Shown here: positions 45,698 to 57,529 of the stretch, in pieces
How positions within the stretch are numbered: position 1 is the stretch's first letter
Layout: each line of letters begins with the position of its first letter
Source of the DNA: Aquatica leii
Taxonomy: Eukaryota; Arthropoda; Insecta; Coleoptera; Lampyridae
Direction: 5' to 3'
NCBI GenBank assembly: GCA_035610365.1
Contig: CM069436.1
Coordinates: 37,331,117-37,395,116 of the forward strand
DNA length: 64,000 nucleotides
Notes under the pieces: generated by a model
Told to the model about the DNA's origin: nothing
What the model saw: only the letters and a program-made list of their open reading frames with translations
Databases searched by the model: none
Position numbers and translations under genes: made by a program

Positions 45698-46606
45698 CAA
45701 TAGTAGTTTACGTAACAAGAGTCGCATGTGAGTGAGTTACGTTATAATTCTTTCGAGGTGAGTAATGTACATTATTTTTTGCGTTGCCTTTTATAAAATT
45801 ACATTCTTTTTTAAAAAATAAAAAAAAATCAACAGAAATATAATGTTGGTACCTACATGTATTACTAAATCTGTCAAATTTGACATTAACTTTAACATCG
45901 TTTTTCTTCAATTTTAACTGAATTTCAAGATTTTAAAAAAATGATTTTTCTACTTGTGGCATATTCGTCCTAATATATTAATTAATTTTGAACACTTACT
46001 TTTATGTGGATTCCTAGTTTTCGTTTTGCCACCTTATAGTTTTTTTCTTTCATTACGTAACTACACTAACGAACAAATATTGGCGTTTGCGATGTTGGCA
46101 GCACAAAATAGTATGTTACTTACCTAAGGAGAAACGTATGACTTTCCAACCCGCGTAGTATTGTGACCCGAGCCGAAGGCGAGGTTCACAATACTACGCG
46201 GGTTGGGATGTTATACTTTCCTCCCGTAGTAAGTATACAATTTTTTATCACAGCGGGATCGAAAGTTCCTTAAAAATAAAATTTATTGTTCTTAAATGTC
46301 ATAAATTTTAATTTTTCGCTATTGTCTTTGACAGTTTTGGCACACTTGTCAAAATAAACGTCAAAAATTAGTTCATTTTGAATAGTTTCATAAATATACG
46401 AAATTGTAACGTTATAATTATTGTTTTTTTTTTCTAAAAATTAAGAGTATTCTTCTCATTTACTGCAATTATCATTATAATAATCAAAATAAGTTAGCAT
46501 GCGCATAAAAATTGAAGCATGCGTACTAATTCATTAAAACAATTAACCGGGAGCGTAAGTAGTGCTTTCGCCCTTGAAAATAGGGTCTGAAAGCGATCTT
46601 TCGATC
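45698..46606. mobile_element. Insertion of about 0.9 kb specific to unit 3, with hairpin
   Basis: Unit 2 goes straight from the CATATGCCT stretch to the ACACAGTTATT stretch, while unit 3 has about 900 extra bases here. The insert contains a foldback at 46111-46238 and a smaller hairpin near 46563-46593. A short minus-strand frame at 45708-45911 (HYSPRKNYNVTHSHATLVT at its end) may be a repeat-derived fragment. I could not define its family or ends. Confidence 0.45.
46111..46238. repeat. Long perfect-core foldback
   Basis: 46146-46166 (CCAACCCGCGTAGTATTGTG plus A) pairs perfectly with 46186-46206 around a 19-base GC-rich loop. The stem continues imperfectly outward on both sides for about 30 bases. 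The GC-rich core stands out from the AT-rich surroundings, suggesting a young MITE-like insertion. Confidence 0.7.
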
Positions 46607-47417
46607 ACACAGTTGTTAGAAATGTAAATACCTAAACGATTTTTAAAATCAGCACGTATTTAGTAAGCCCTCTTTTTGCAAACTTAGAAAAATCTTCAAT
46701 TTTTATTATGGTTTTTTTAGTATTTTAAAAGTTGTATTTTGGATCAATGATATTGATAAGAAAACTGCTGTTGTTTTTGATTTTGCAGTTGGTTTCATAG
46801 TTTTTTAGTTACCAGAAAGTAAGATTATGTTGCATTATTTTCAACAAGTGCAATTTCATAAACGAAACATGTTAAAATATTTTTTTTTCTCAGCTTTTTG
46901 TCGTTGACTTGTCTTTGCTTGTGAGATGTATCTATACTGTTTTTATAACAATTATTTACTTCAACATCATACTGCACGGCAGCGTTGCCAGACGTTCCGA
47001 TTTTGGAAGGATTGTCTCTTTTTGTAGCCCAAAATTAAATGTCCCGCGTGGGACAGTTTCTGTCCCGTTTTACTCGAGTAGTGGTGCAGGGCAAAGCCGT
47101 AGGCGTGAGCATCACAAGCAAGTGCATTCCGCGACACACAAAGTGAAAAATAAATAAAAACGCGCACAAGGGCGAGTCGTATGTTTTGTTTCTTTTACTC
47201 TGTCGCTATTAATCAATAATTTGATCATTTGTTTCTTTTTCTTCGCGATCAGGCGCGCATGATTTACGTATTTTTTATTGCATTTTTGATAGTTTTGTTT
47301 GATTAAATGCATAACCACAGGTATGAGTTGTGTAATATAATAACAAAAAAGTCTGCACTTTTTCGCTTTTTTAAGTATTGGAGTTAATTAAACTATACGT
47401 ATTAAAATTGTTTAAAT

Positions 47418-47744
47418 ATGAATGAAGAAGCCGTTAATGTTGTTTCGGATTGTTCGGTGCCAAGAAACATCACATCCAAGAAGAAAGACAAACTAGTAAA
47501 CTACCGCCTAACAAAATACAATACAAATTGTGAGAATAATTACAATTGGGTGGAAAATGTAGAGTCGAACGAATATCGAGCTTATTTTGAACTGTGTAAA
47601 AAAGAATTTTATATTGCTTATGGTAAAATATATGATAAACTGAAGCACTCAATAGCAACTACTCAGATGCAGATCGCAAATTTTCGCGCTGCAAGAAATA
47701 TAACTAGCAGGTACCGCAGCTGCAGAAATTACTTTAATAATTGA
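47418..47744 (+). pseudogene. hAT transposase N-terminal region with BED-like zinc finger
   Basis: A 108-residue open frame: MNEEAVNVVSDCSVP, a basic linker, then NYNWVENVESNEYRAYFELC with KEFYIAYGKIYDKLKHSIAT. This resembles the zinc finger in hAT-type proteins (Y-x-W..Y-A-x-C-x2-C-x-F..H-x(5)-H), but the second Cys and final His positions are altered. The frame ends at a stop after RSCRNYFNN; transposase core sequence resumes out of frame. It is the best preserved piece of this element. Confidence 0.5.
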
Positions 47745-48004
47745 ATAAACTACAATAATATGCACGGTTCAAAAATTATTATCCCTCATGTACGCTGATT
47801 TCACTGTAACTAAAATGTTAAATGTGGTAGCACCAAAAGTAAAGCAATAGTTTATAAAATATTAGCAAAAAAAAACTTTAGAAGATGTAATACGAAATAT
47901 AAATAAAGATTTGTTTGTTTTTTTAATTTCTACAAATGCCAGCAATAAAGGAAATTAGATAATGTTTTTGATATGTCTGGGATATTTTAGTTTTAAAAAG
48001 GACA

Positions 48005-48420
48005 TACAAATCCAAAATTATTAGATTTTATAGAGACCAATGATGGAAAAGCCGACCAAATAACAATGGTACATTGTAAAGCATTAGATAAATATGACTT
48101 GAAGTTATCGTAAGTAACTTCAAAATACGCTTATAATGCAAACATAAACTTTGGTTCAAAATATTCTGTCTACAGAAAAATTGTTGACAAGAACGAAAAA
48201 TATTAAAAGTTAATTTCCGCTCACATCTTGCAAAACGTGGGCAAATTTGCGTGCGATAGATTAAAAATTGGCATAGAAACTATTGTTTTAAAAATATGTG
48301 GCTACTTGTCAGATTCAGCTAAGCATTGTGCGGAATTATTAGAAATATTTGAAACTACAGAGATGGAAAAGGTAGAATTATTGCTTCTTGTCTCTGTGTC
48401 ATACTGTTGAAAGAGTAATC
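48005..48420 (+). pseudogene. hAT transposase central remnant
   Basis: It aligns with 38396-38800, showing LLDFIETNDGKADQITMVHC and FACDRLKIGIETIVLKICGY, with several stops. It also marks the uninterrupted site of the 4.4-kb transposon found in unit 2. Confidence 0.5.
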
Positions 48421-48505
48421 AACGTTTGTCCTGCTCTACCAACATCTCTCTTTTTTTCCTAGATTAAAATGTAATTTAATGCTAATAATTACATCTTAAA
48501 ACTAC

Positions 48506-49048
48506 TTACAACTTTAGTCTAATCGGCGTTTTAATGTTTCTGCCGGTCCTACTAACTAAATGATTTGCCGCTTGATTGAGACTTACATCCGGTTCTTTAT
48601 TTGTTATGAGTCTGCTCAATTTACTCGAGCCAATATCCTCGTCTGACAAATTGTAACTAATTGTCTCATTTGTTTTCTTAAAACTAATTAATTCGCACTT
48701 TTGTAAATTACAAGAGTACTCATTTTCTTCCGTTCTTCTGTCTACCTCATCATCCCAGCGAACATGTAAAATTGAACATGTTTCTAAATTTACTTTGTAG
48801 CGCCTATCATCTATTCTACTCATTTGAACACTTTTCTGCCAATTTGAATTAGGAGTTGTTTGTACCCACACCTTTGTATTCGTTTTAATTAGATCTAATT
48901 CCCGAGCACCAAATTTTTTATTATAATTTTTGCTTTGTTTTGTTTGATTAGCTTGTATGCAATTTTTGTACGCCTCCTCGTTTTTTACTTTCGGCATCAA
49001 ATTATTTATATTGCGCGGTAAATTAGTACGAGTGCTACGCGACATCAA
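48506..49048 (-). pseudogene. Gypsy integrase C-terminal region
   Basis: An open stretch with MPKVKNEEAYKNCIQANQTK, VWVQTTPNSNWQKSVQM, DDRRYKVNLETCSILHVRWD and a final ISRTGRNIKTPIRLKL-like tail. This is the usual ending of 17.6/297-type pol, where a KP-x-RL motif closes the protein. It belongs to the decayed element at 48.4-54.6 kb. Confidence 0.6.
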
Positions 49049-49451
49049 TACTTGGGCTGGTAAATAGTTACCTACGTTTTGGCATATCTCTGTAGTGCAG
49101 TAACGCTAAAAAGATGTCAGTTTTCCCTTCTATAATTTTCTTGAATAATTTTTTAGCGTTTGAACACTGCGTTCGCTCTGTCCGCTTTACTTTGAATACT
49201 GTGGTGATGAGTAAACGTGTTCGAAGTTCCACTCATCTGCAAATTTTTTGAATTCATCTGAAGCGTATTGAGAACCACCATCAGACACAAAAATATGAGG
49301 AATGCCATGACGGGCGAATATGCTTTTTAAAACTAATATTGAGTTATAACTTGTACTAGAATTTAATTTTTTTATCTCGACAAATTTTGAGTAATAATCA
49401 AATAACTAAAAGGTATCTAATGCCGTTATTTGTGAAAATATCACTACCAAC

Positions 49452-51756
49452 TTAACCCTATGACGCATTTGTAAATATATCAACGAGAATGCATAACATG
49501 AGTCTCAGAAACTCCTATATTAAATACGCGATACAGGAAAAACTACAATAACTAATACAATTATTTATTTTTATGCACAATCAATAAAGAACAGTTGGAA
49601 TATGAAAACAACAATACGTAATTAAAAAAATAAAAAAAGAATATAAAAAATAAACTATAAATTACAATTCTTGCACACTATTTCACTGTGTTCTTTGCAA
49701 GTGGGTTTCTTGCACTTCACACAAACTAATGTACTCATACGTCCAATGCGTGTAGGACATTCGAAACATCTTTTCTTTTTTGAGACTTCAGTAGATACGT
49801 TTGTTGTGAGTTCCTTAACAATTATAAAGCTGTTCATATCTCTTCAAATACTCCTCGTTCATTTTGAGTTTTGGGTTTTCCGTTTCATGAACGGAATTAC
49901 CAATTCTAATGACAATTCCTTTATGAACAATCTTCGCTTATTTGTTTTTCTTGTTGCAAAATCTTGATGTTCATGTATATAAAAAAAAAAGAGCTCTTAC
50001 ATCCATAATGTTGTACTAAACTATAACAGGCTATCTTCTCGTTTGTCTTTTTGTTGTGTAGTTTTCAACCATTTGATCCATATGATCAACCCCTCTTTTA
50101 ATTTTGTTATAAAATTTTATAATTTCAGGTTTCTTCTTTTCATTATCCACATCTAAATCTTTGGAGTGATGCATGGAACTCAGAAGAAGTACAGCTGGAT
50201 TTTTTTTGGGACATAGCTCACGAGCGTTAGATTTTCGTAAAAACCAAATTTGGAAGAATAAACAGATCGACCCTTTGATGCTTGATATGCATTTAGAATT
50301 ACTTTTTTGTTTTTTTTTAAAGTGCCAACACATGTAAGTGCTACCAGTAGTAAATGTTATGCCAAAGGAATGCTCGTAAAAAAATCATCTATTGTCAAGT
50401 TACGCTCCGACTTCTTTATCGACAAAATTAACTTTTTTACAACAGTTTCAGCGACATTCTATTGTAGATTTTTACCAGTCTGTCGACCAAGGTACATTTG
50501 TCTCTCAAAATGCGTAACCTGTTTCGCTTTCACAAAGCCAGAAGAATTTTATTCCTTATTTAGCTGGTTTTGATGGCATATATTGGAGAAATCCGTATTT
50601 ACCTCTAAACGCCAACAATTGTTCATCTATTGTAACGCACACTTTTGGTATCATGACAGTTCTACACTGACTCAAAAACAATTCCCACATATGACAAATA
50701 TGGGCAAATTTATCAGCTCCAAGTCTAACTGAACGTGTTCTTCTGTCATCAAATCTAAGAAATTTCCTTATATTCTTAAAGCGGTTGAGCGACATTGTAA
50801 AGCTGTATAATAGATTTGACATTTTATCAAGAAATAACTCCCGGACGGGAGTATCCCAGTTCTTTTCCACGCCGGCTAACAATATTAATCCAAAAAATGC
50901 ATTCATTTCAACTCGTTCTATTCTTGGCCAAACCTTATTATTTTTTGCAAATGTGTGGCCTAACAATCTCATTCACTATTTTGCGAGCGATGAACTTTTT
51001 CCATGCATCTTTTATACACCAAATTTTATTTCTTACTGCAGGTCCTGATGTAAACCGAATAATATTATGTGCCTTTATTTTACCTTGACGAAAAAGAACA
51101 GCGCTGCAAACAAAATTGTTTCTTCCCACAAATAAATCATGCGAAAAACTATATATATATATATAAAAAGATGAGCTTTCTTCTTCGATATCTAAGCAAG
51201 TTTTAAACGATTCTTGAGAAGTATTATGATCAGATAGCTGATATTTTTTGCCATCGTTTAAGGATTCACTACTAGCAATAGAAGCACCATCATCTTCTTC
51301 CTCATACCATGCAGTCAAAATTTTTTCAAAATTTGGCTCTTCAAAACGTACCCTTTTACTGCTCTTTGACGACATCTCTTCAAAAATAAATTAATATATT
51401 CTATAATAAATTCAGTATTAGTACATAATGTATAAAAATAAAAAATAACTCACCAATAAAAGAAGTAGAAATCAAGTAGGTAGTTTTTGCCTTAAATAAA
51501 TGTACCGAACACCCTAACTGCATAAACTCAACTGAACACAGGTAAGAGGAATGTAAAAACCGAACGAGCGTAGACACTTTCTATAAATAGATCTATTTTA
51601 CTCCGTGTAAACCAATGCTGAGTTCACCATACTCATGTTATGCTTTAAAAGCGTACAAATGGAAAATATGTTATGTACTTTCTTTTTTTTTTTTTTTAAT
51701 TTTGCCAGGGTTGTATTATGAGTCTCGGAGACTCATGTTATGCACTCTACGGTTAA
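49452..51756 (-). mobile_element. piggyBac-family DNA transposon with TTAA target duplication
   Basis: The element runs 49456-51752, flanked on both sides by TTAA. Termini are CCCTATGACGC (left) and, reversed, CCGTAGAGTGC (right). Both subterminal regions carry GCATAACATGAGTCTC-type inverted repeats. The minus-strand transposase is decayed. It inserted between the integrase zinc region and core of an older gypsy fossil, whose sequence continues on both sides. Confidence 0.85.
49655..51375 (-). pseudogene. piggyBac transposase (DDE_Tnp_1_7), broken
   Basis: It starts at 51375 (MSSKSSKRVRFEEPNFEKIL) with an acidic N-terminus. The core lies at 50972-50556: RIERVEMNAFFGLILLAGV, MSLNRFKNIRKFLRFDDRRT and VCVTIDEQLLAFRGKYGFLQ, the catalytic Asp block of piggyBac (VDEQLxxFRGRC). 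A later part at 50333-50031 has IIKFYNKIKRGVDHMDQMVE and YTTKRQTRRW-like sequence. The Cys-rich tail at 49837-49655 (CFECPTRIG, CVKCKKPTCKEHSEIVCKNC) is the usual C-terminal zinc domain. An odd SSFYIYIYSFSHDLFVG segment near 51150 coincides with an (AT)n run. Several frameshifts and stops make it inactive. Confidence 0.75.
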
Positions 51757-54390
51757 TACCAAAAGATATTAGGTATTTCGTGACATTAAGGTAGCTCAAC
51801 TTTTTGTGAATTTGCATATTTATTGCAAACTTTACACGTTTTTATCTGTCTTATTGCGATTCTTATTGAAGGCCAAAACACAGATTCTTCTGCAAATTTT
51901 ATACATTCATTTGGTCCTATATGGCAGCAATAAATTCTACCTAGTATTTTCGACCTTAAACTGTTTGGAATTAAGATACTCTGCCCTTTAAATATACATC
52001 CACTGTGAATTGTTTACCGTACACAAAATCGTGAAATTTGTTAATTCCGAAACATATTGCCAAGAGCTCCTTCTCAATCTGTGCATAATTTATTTAGGTT
52101 TCCGTGAGTGCTCTTGATGCATAACCACACGGAAATTTGATTGTAGGATTACTGCCTCCAATCCGAATTGTAAACTTCTAGCTGATATTATTGTAGGTTT
52201 GTTAATGTCGTAAAACTGTAACACAGGACTTTTGATTAATTTTTACTTGATTTCTTTTAGCTTCTCTTCATGATTTACGTTCCATATAAATTCTGTATAA
52301 TTTTTTAACAAATCCTTAAGAATTTTTATACCTGTAGAAAAATGTTCAATATAATTGCTTAGATAATTTAACATCCCAAAGAGTCTCTAAAGGTCTTTCT
52401 TACACGTTGGTGTAGAAAATCCTGTTATTGCTTTAATTTTATTTTTATCCACTGCAACTCCGTTTTTATTTATTATTTGGCTCATATATTTTATTTCGCT
52501 TTGATTGAACTTACTTTTCTTTAAATTAAACTAGACGCCATAACTTTTGGCTGCTTTTAATACATTCTTCAACGCTATATCACAATCTTCTTTCGTTTTC
52601 CCATTAACTATGTCATCAATATAAACGCTCACATTTTCAAAATTAAAAATTTTCTAAAACTGTTTGTTGAATATTTCGGATGCTGATTTGAAAACATAAG
52701 GAAACCTTAGAAATTTATATTTCCCAAATGGGGTTCCTCTCGTGTATATACCTACTTAACTGTGTTAGAGGAACTTGATAAAATCCACTAACCGCATCAA
52801 ATGTACTAAAAATTTTCGGAACATGTAATTTAGCAGTAATTTCATCTAAGGTAGTTAAATGCGAATGTTCCCTAAGAATTGCATCTTTAAGATTTTTTGG
52901 ATCTCAACATATTCTTAATTTTCTATCAGATTTTCTCAGACTGACTACAAGATTAACCCATTCCGATGGACGTTCTACTTTCTCAATTATTTTATTTTTT
53001 ACCATCTCCAAAAGTATTTCTTTTAGTGGTTTCATTAAAGTTAATGGAATTGTTCTTATGGGACTTATTGTCGGTCTTTTATTTTGTTTTAATTTCTTTT
53101 ATAGGGATTATTTATATAGCCTATGCTTTTGAAAACCTTTCCAAACTTAAGTAGAATGTCATCAGACTCTGACGTATGACTACTTATTGTGCCAAGCCGT
53201 TTAACTAAACTTAATTGCTTACAAGCGGGTAAGCCTAACAAAGCGTGTGTATTGGAATTGACAATGTGAAATTGAACGTTATAAACAATTTTTTTTTCTT
53301 ACATCTAATTACATAAGTGTCTGCTAATTTAAGAGTTTCGCCTGTGTATGATTTTAATTGTGCATTACTTTGTTTAATTAATGACATGAGTAGATTCATC
53401 TTTTGAAAATAATACATTGGCATAATATTACACATTGCTCCTGTATCTATATTAAATTTTAAATGAACTAGAATTATTTACAACATAATTCACCTTTTGA
53501 ATGCGACAGATGTGTGCAAAGTAATTATGCCTGTTGCATTTGTTACAATTCTTTCCATAGGTTGGACAATTATTGATTGTATGACTTTTCCCACATTTTG
53601 TTCCTAATGAGGTTTTTTTCACGAGAAAGTGATTTGTTGTTTTTTCGCTCTTGTTATATTTAGGTCTGTCGCTGTGTCTTTTTGGGCTTCTGTTACTTTT
53701 TGAGTTGCTTCTGTAATTACTACTATTTGGTATGTTATTATTTATTATTCTGTAAACTTCTTGGAAATTTTCACGATTTTCCATATTTTGGCATTGATTA
53801 TTAGATTCTATAAACACTGTGCATAATTTAATAGCTTCTTCAAGTGTTATTTCATTTTTTTTGTAATAATGTTTTTCTTAGATCACCATTATTTATACCA
53901 CAAGTTATCATGGTTTTTACAAGACTATCCATTCAGTTTTCCCAAATTGCACTTATCTGCTTGATTGATGAATTGGTTTAGAGGCAGATTATTTTGCTTG
54001 GCCGTGAAGAATTTATACCTTTCAAACAAAAATTTCTTTTCGGAAAAAAGTGCTTATCAAACTTTTTAATTAATGGCTCTAATTAATTAACTTCCTGTTT
54101 GGTAAACCTAAATGTAGTGTAAATTTTAAATGTTTCTGGACCCACCTAGTAAAGAAGTTGTGCAACTTGTATTGCTTCATCTTTTTTATTAATTTCAGTC
54201 GCCAATAGGTAATTACGTCTTCCACCTCGTGCACTCATTGCTTACATTATCTTCTAATTTTAATTGTGAGATTTCCGCACTTATTTTTGTTTGAGTTGAG
54301 GATTATTTATATTTTGCACAACGTGTAGGTACACTTCATTTAATTATTTATTTTTAATTATACATTACCGGATCCTACCGACTGCGCCAT

Positions 54391-54839
54391 GTTACTCACT
54401 TTATTTGTAGGTTAGTATTCTCTTACTCAATGGAGACATATTTGAATTTTAAGTTTTAATAAAACACATCTAAGACATTAACCTTTTATTGTACCTTGTG
54501 CGTGTGGCGTTTCTTATACCAACCACTTGGCGTGGCCCAGTCTTGCCAACCTACCACCCTAGCATATACATCGCGCTACCAACGGACAGGTCATTAACAT
54601 AAACTTATACCTGTAATTATTGAAATTACAAACAAGTATGTATTCTTATTTATCTTCCAATTTTATTGAAATAATATGTTAGGGTTCCGTTATAGAGAGG
54701 TAAATCTTAAGAAACAAATGTGTAAATTTTAGTGTCCAATATATAGTTTTGTAATTAGCAAGTTTGGGGAATAAGAAATTGTTTATTAAAAAGAAACATC
54801 CGTTGTTCAGAGGTGTTCGTTAATAAAGGTTTTACTGTA
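54391..54839. other. Presumed LTR region and junction with unit 4
   Basis: This lies just beyond the primer-binding site of the minus-strand gypsy fossil, so the first part is probably its 5' LTR. I cannot find the partner LTR or the outer edge. No gene. Confidence 0.3.
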
Positions 54840-55499
54840 CTAACTTATAGTTTTTATAAGAGTTGTTGATTTTGATATGATTAAACATAAATTAGAATAG
54901 CGTATGGCACTGGCCCAAGACTGACTTTTCCCGCATTTCACATAACTCCAGCATTTTAGTCGCGGCACAGTAACAAAAAAGTTTTTAAACAAATTCATAT
55001 AGTGTCCGCCGAAAATAAAAAACAAGAAATAAAAACAATATAGTCTAAAGATTTTTGGTAACTGGTTTCAATGAAATTTGTTCGATGGTAATTTATTTGA
55101 CGGAAACCTATTCAAAAAAAGTTTATACGAAAAAAAAATTTAAAGAAATTTATTTAAATAGAAACGTACTTTGATAAAAATGTTTGATAAATATCATTTT
55201 TTAATAAAATCCCATATTTTTCAAACAAAAATAATTTATTTATATATTATTTTTGCATGTATTAAAATTATTATAGATATTGTATTAAATGTATCAGAAT
55301 AAATACAAAATTAAAATGTATTTTGTAACATTTTGTGGGTTTTTGTATTAAAATTAAATATATTGTCAACTACGAAGAAATTTATACGTACTTTCAATTG
55401 TAATATCACACAAATACATTAAATACGACTTTCTACATTTAATAAAAATATGTTTAGCATAATTAGAAGTATTTCGAAAAGTCATAAAACACTATCAAT

Positions 55500-55755
55500 C
55501 AATTTCTTTGATTTTGTACTAATAAGCAGTTCTAAGCCTGTCAAAGCTGTAGTTTATAGATCAAGTTATTAATTACCATAACTACAAAAATCAATGTAAC
55601 AACGTAACTCTATTATTACCTAGACTTAAAAGATTTTTTTATATTCTAATGACAAAGCTTATTTTGTTTAATCTTTTGTTTCTGTAATTTTTAGAAAGAA
55701 ACAAATAATGACAAAAAAATATAAAGGTCTATTGATAATATAAAAAGTGCGTTAG
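55500..55755 (+). promoter_or_regulatory. Proximal upstream block of receptor 4
   Basis: A single, diverged copy of the upstream block, most like the first of the two in front of receptor 3 (AGTTTATAGATCAAGTTAT). Confidence 0.3.
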
Positions 55756-55765
55756 TATGAGAACT

Positions 55766-57529
55766 ATGTCACGTTTTATAGTTACAACGTTGCTAGTGCT
55801 ATTGTGTAACCCAGTTTTTTCTTCATTACTGCCGTTACCCAAAAATAATTTATCTAAATGCACAAAAAAAGTAATGGCTTTTGCGTTTGGTGAAAACAGT
55901 ACGGTACTTTACTTTTTTGATAATCAAACAAAGTTTTCTACAACGATTCTAACAAGCAATCCATATGTAACAATTAACATTAAAAATCGAAAAGTAAAGA
56001 TTGGAGGATACGTTCATCATTATATTATAAACACAGATAATTTAGTAACTTTAAAAGAAATGTTAAACTATCTAACTTTTAATAGATTTCAAAAAAAGCC
56101 AATATTTGCTTTTGGAAATTTTCTAATCATAACTTTATACAAAAATGTTTCCCAGTTGTTTGAGATAATGTGGGAAAAATTAATATTTAATGTAGTTATT
56201 TTAGAAACAACAAAATCTGATTTTTTAGTGCACCAAAGTGATCCGTACTCTGAGCAAAATAATTGTAGTAGAAAAGCAGTTTCTATCAAATCTTGTTCCT
56301 GTCAGCATTTGAAACCAGTAACGTTTGTACAAAAAAAATTAAATGGTTGTATTGTTTGGTTTATTAATAATAACAACTTACACAATACGTCTACGGCTCC
56401 TTCATTAAAAATGGCAAAGCATATAATGCAGCTAGCTGGATTACGTGTTAACGCGACAGTTCGTCAATATACTCTTAACACATTAAGTAATTTATATAAT
56501 ATATATGCATTACATAAATCTGGCGTTTTGACTTTTACTGGAATTGATACTGAAATTAAAGGATATGATTCTAGTCAAAAATATTGTACACACAATATGG
56601 TTTGGTTAGTACCGCTACCAAGACAAATGTCATCTGTTGAAGCTCTTGTTCATATTTTTAAAATGGAATTGTGGATTTTTGCAATTTTTACAACAATTTT
56701 TACAATTTTTGTTTGGTGGGTTATATCAAGTACAATTAAGAAAAAATTTTGTGTTGAAGATTTATGCGACATTGCTATAAAATTGATTTGTGTTACGATA
56801 TGGGGTATTATCAATAAAGTTCCAAAAAACTACACCTTAAAATGTATTGTTATAATTTATATAATATATGTCGTTCACATTCAAACAGCTTTCACATCGG
56901 GTTTAATTAAAGCTTTAACTATACCTATATATGATCGAGGGATTGAAACTGTAAACGACATCGCTTTGTCAAATTTTCCAGTATACATTAAACCACACAC
57001 TGAAAGTTATTTGCTAACAGACAACAATTCCGCTTTAATCTCTGCAATCAAACTAAAACTTAGAAATATGACAGGAAATAACAACAATGAATTATGGGAG
57101 ATAAAGACTTTTTGTAACTGTAGCGCTTTAGTGACTGAACAGTTATTAAAACAAATGCCAAAGCTTTCTAAAGCAGTACGCATTATTCACGACTACTCAA
57201 TACAACGGAAAATTGGCGAAGTGTTTAAAATAGCATCTGGACATTTCTTTATACATAACATAAATAGTATTATTCAATCATTTACTGAAACTGGGATAAT
57301 AACCAAATTGTGGAACGACTTATCAATTCAAAGTTATGGACAGAACAAGGATAAATTGGTAGCTCATGGTGCCGTGGTGCTTACTTTAAAGCACTTACAA
57401 ATTGTATTTGTTCTATTAGTAATCGGATTGCTTTCTTCAACTGTGATTTTTTGTATTGAATTAATAATTACTTGTGAAAAATTTAAACGTTTTTGCACTT
57501 TTTCCTTAAACGTTAATAACGCTTACTGA
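55766..57529 (+). CDS. Divergent ionotropic receptor (IR), tandem copy 4
   Basis: The most diverged of the four, 587 residues from the MSRF start, intact and intronless. An in-frame ATG three codons upstream (55757) is possible. The layout is unchanged: signal peptide MSRFIVTTLLVLLCNPVFS, S1, M1 (LWIFAIFTTIFTIFVWWVIS), pore LICVTIWGIINK, helix YVVHIQTAFTSGLIKALT, S2, last helix (IVFVLLVIGLLSSTVIFCIE), and a longer tail ending CTFSLNVNNAY. The stretch from M1 to the end of the second helix is almost identical to the other copies, while the S1 lobe differs widely (for example NIKNRKVKIGGYVHHYI). This pattern fits older divergence with constraint on the channel core, or gene conversion across it. 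Confidence 0.9.
   Translation: MSRFIVTTLLVLLCNPVFSSLLPLPKNNLSKCTKKVMAFAFGENSTVLYFFDNQTKFSTTILTSNPYVTINIKNRKVKIGGYVHHYIINTDNLVTLKEMLNYLTFNRFQKKPIFAFGNFLIITLYKNVSQLFEIMWEKLIFNVVILETTKSDFLVHQSDPYSEQNNCSRKAVSIKSCSCQHLKPVTFVQKKLNGCIVWFINNNNLHNTSTAPSLKMAKHIMQLAGLRVNATVRQYTLNTLSNLYNIYALHKSGVLTFTGIDTEIKGYDSSQKYCTHNMVWLVPLPRQMSSVEALVHIFKMELWIFAIFTTIFTIFVWWVISSTIKKKFCVEDLCDIAIKLICVTIWGIINKVPKNYTLKCIVIIYIIYVVHIQTAFTSGLIKALTIPIYDRGIETVNDIALSNFPVYIKPHTESYLLTDNNSALISAIKLKLRNMTGNNNNELWEIKTFCNCSALVTEQLLKQMPKLSKAVRIIHDYSIQRKIGEVFKIASGHFFIHNINSIIQSFTETGIITKLWNDLSIQSYGQNKDKLVAHGAVVLTLKHLQIVFVLLVIGLLSSTVIFCIELIITCEKFKRFCTFSLNVNNAY

Larger units (their letters stand above)
46980..48435 (+). mobile_element. hAT-family transposon fossil, unit 3 copy
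   Basis: The 5' terminus CAGCGTTGCCAGACG at 46980 looks like hAT terminal repeats. The leader (to 47400) is GC-richer than the surroundings and matches 32090-32500 of unit 2. Transposase pieces follow, and the copy is cut off at about 48435, where the minus-strand gypsy fossil begins. It is shared with unit 2, so it was inserted before that duplication. Confidence 0.6.
48436..54600 (-). mobile_element. Decayed Ty3/gypsy element, minus strand, split by piggyBac
   Basis: Read from right to left: a candidate primer-binding site TGGCGCAGTCGGTAGGAT at 54390-54373, the type I recall for Drosophila 17.6/297-group elements; gag with two zinc knuckles (about 53600-53510); protease (FNIDTGAMCNIMP, about 53460); RT (about 53000-52380, with DDIVNGKTKED); RNase H and integrase zinc region (52200-51800); then, beyond the piggyBac, the integrase core (about 49450-49080) and C-terminus (49048-48506, ending RTGRNIKTPIRLKL). 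LTR ends could not be matched. It has well over ten breaks; old. Confidence 0.7.

Noticed and set aside
54510-54590. Possible tRNA-like GC-richer stretch
   Set aside because: No cloverleaf or box A/B arrangement could be drawn; more likely LTR sequence.
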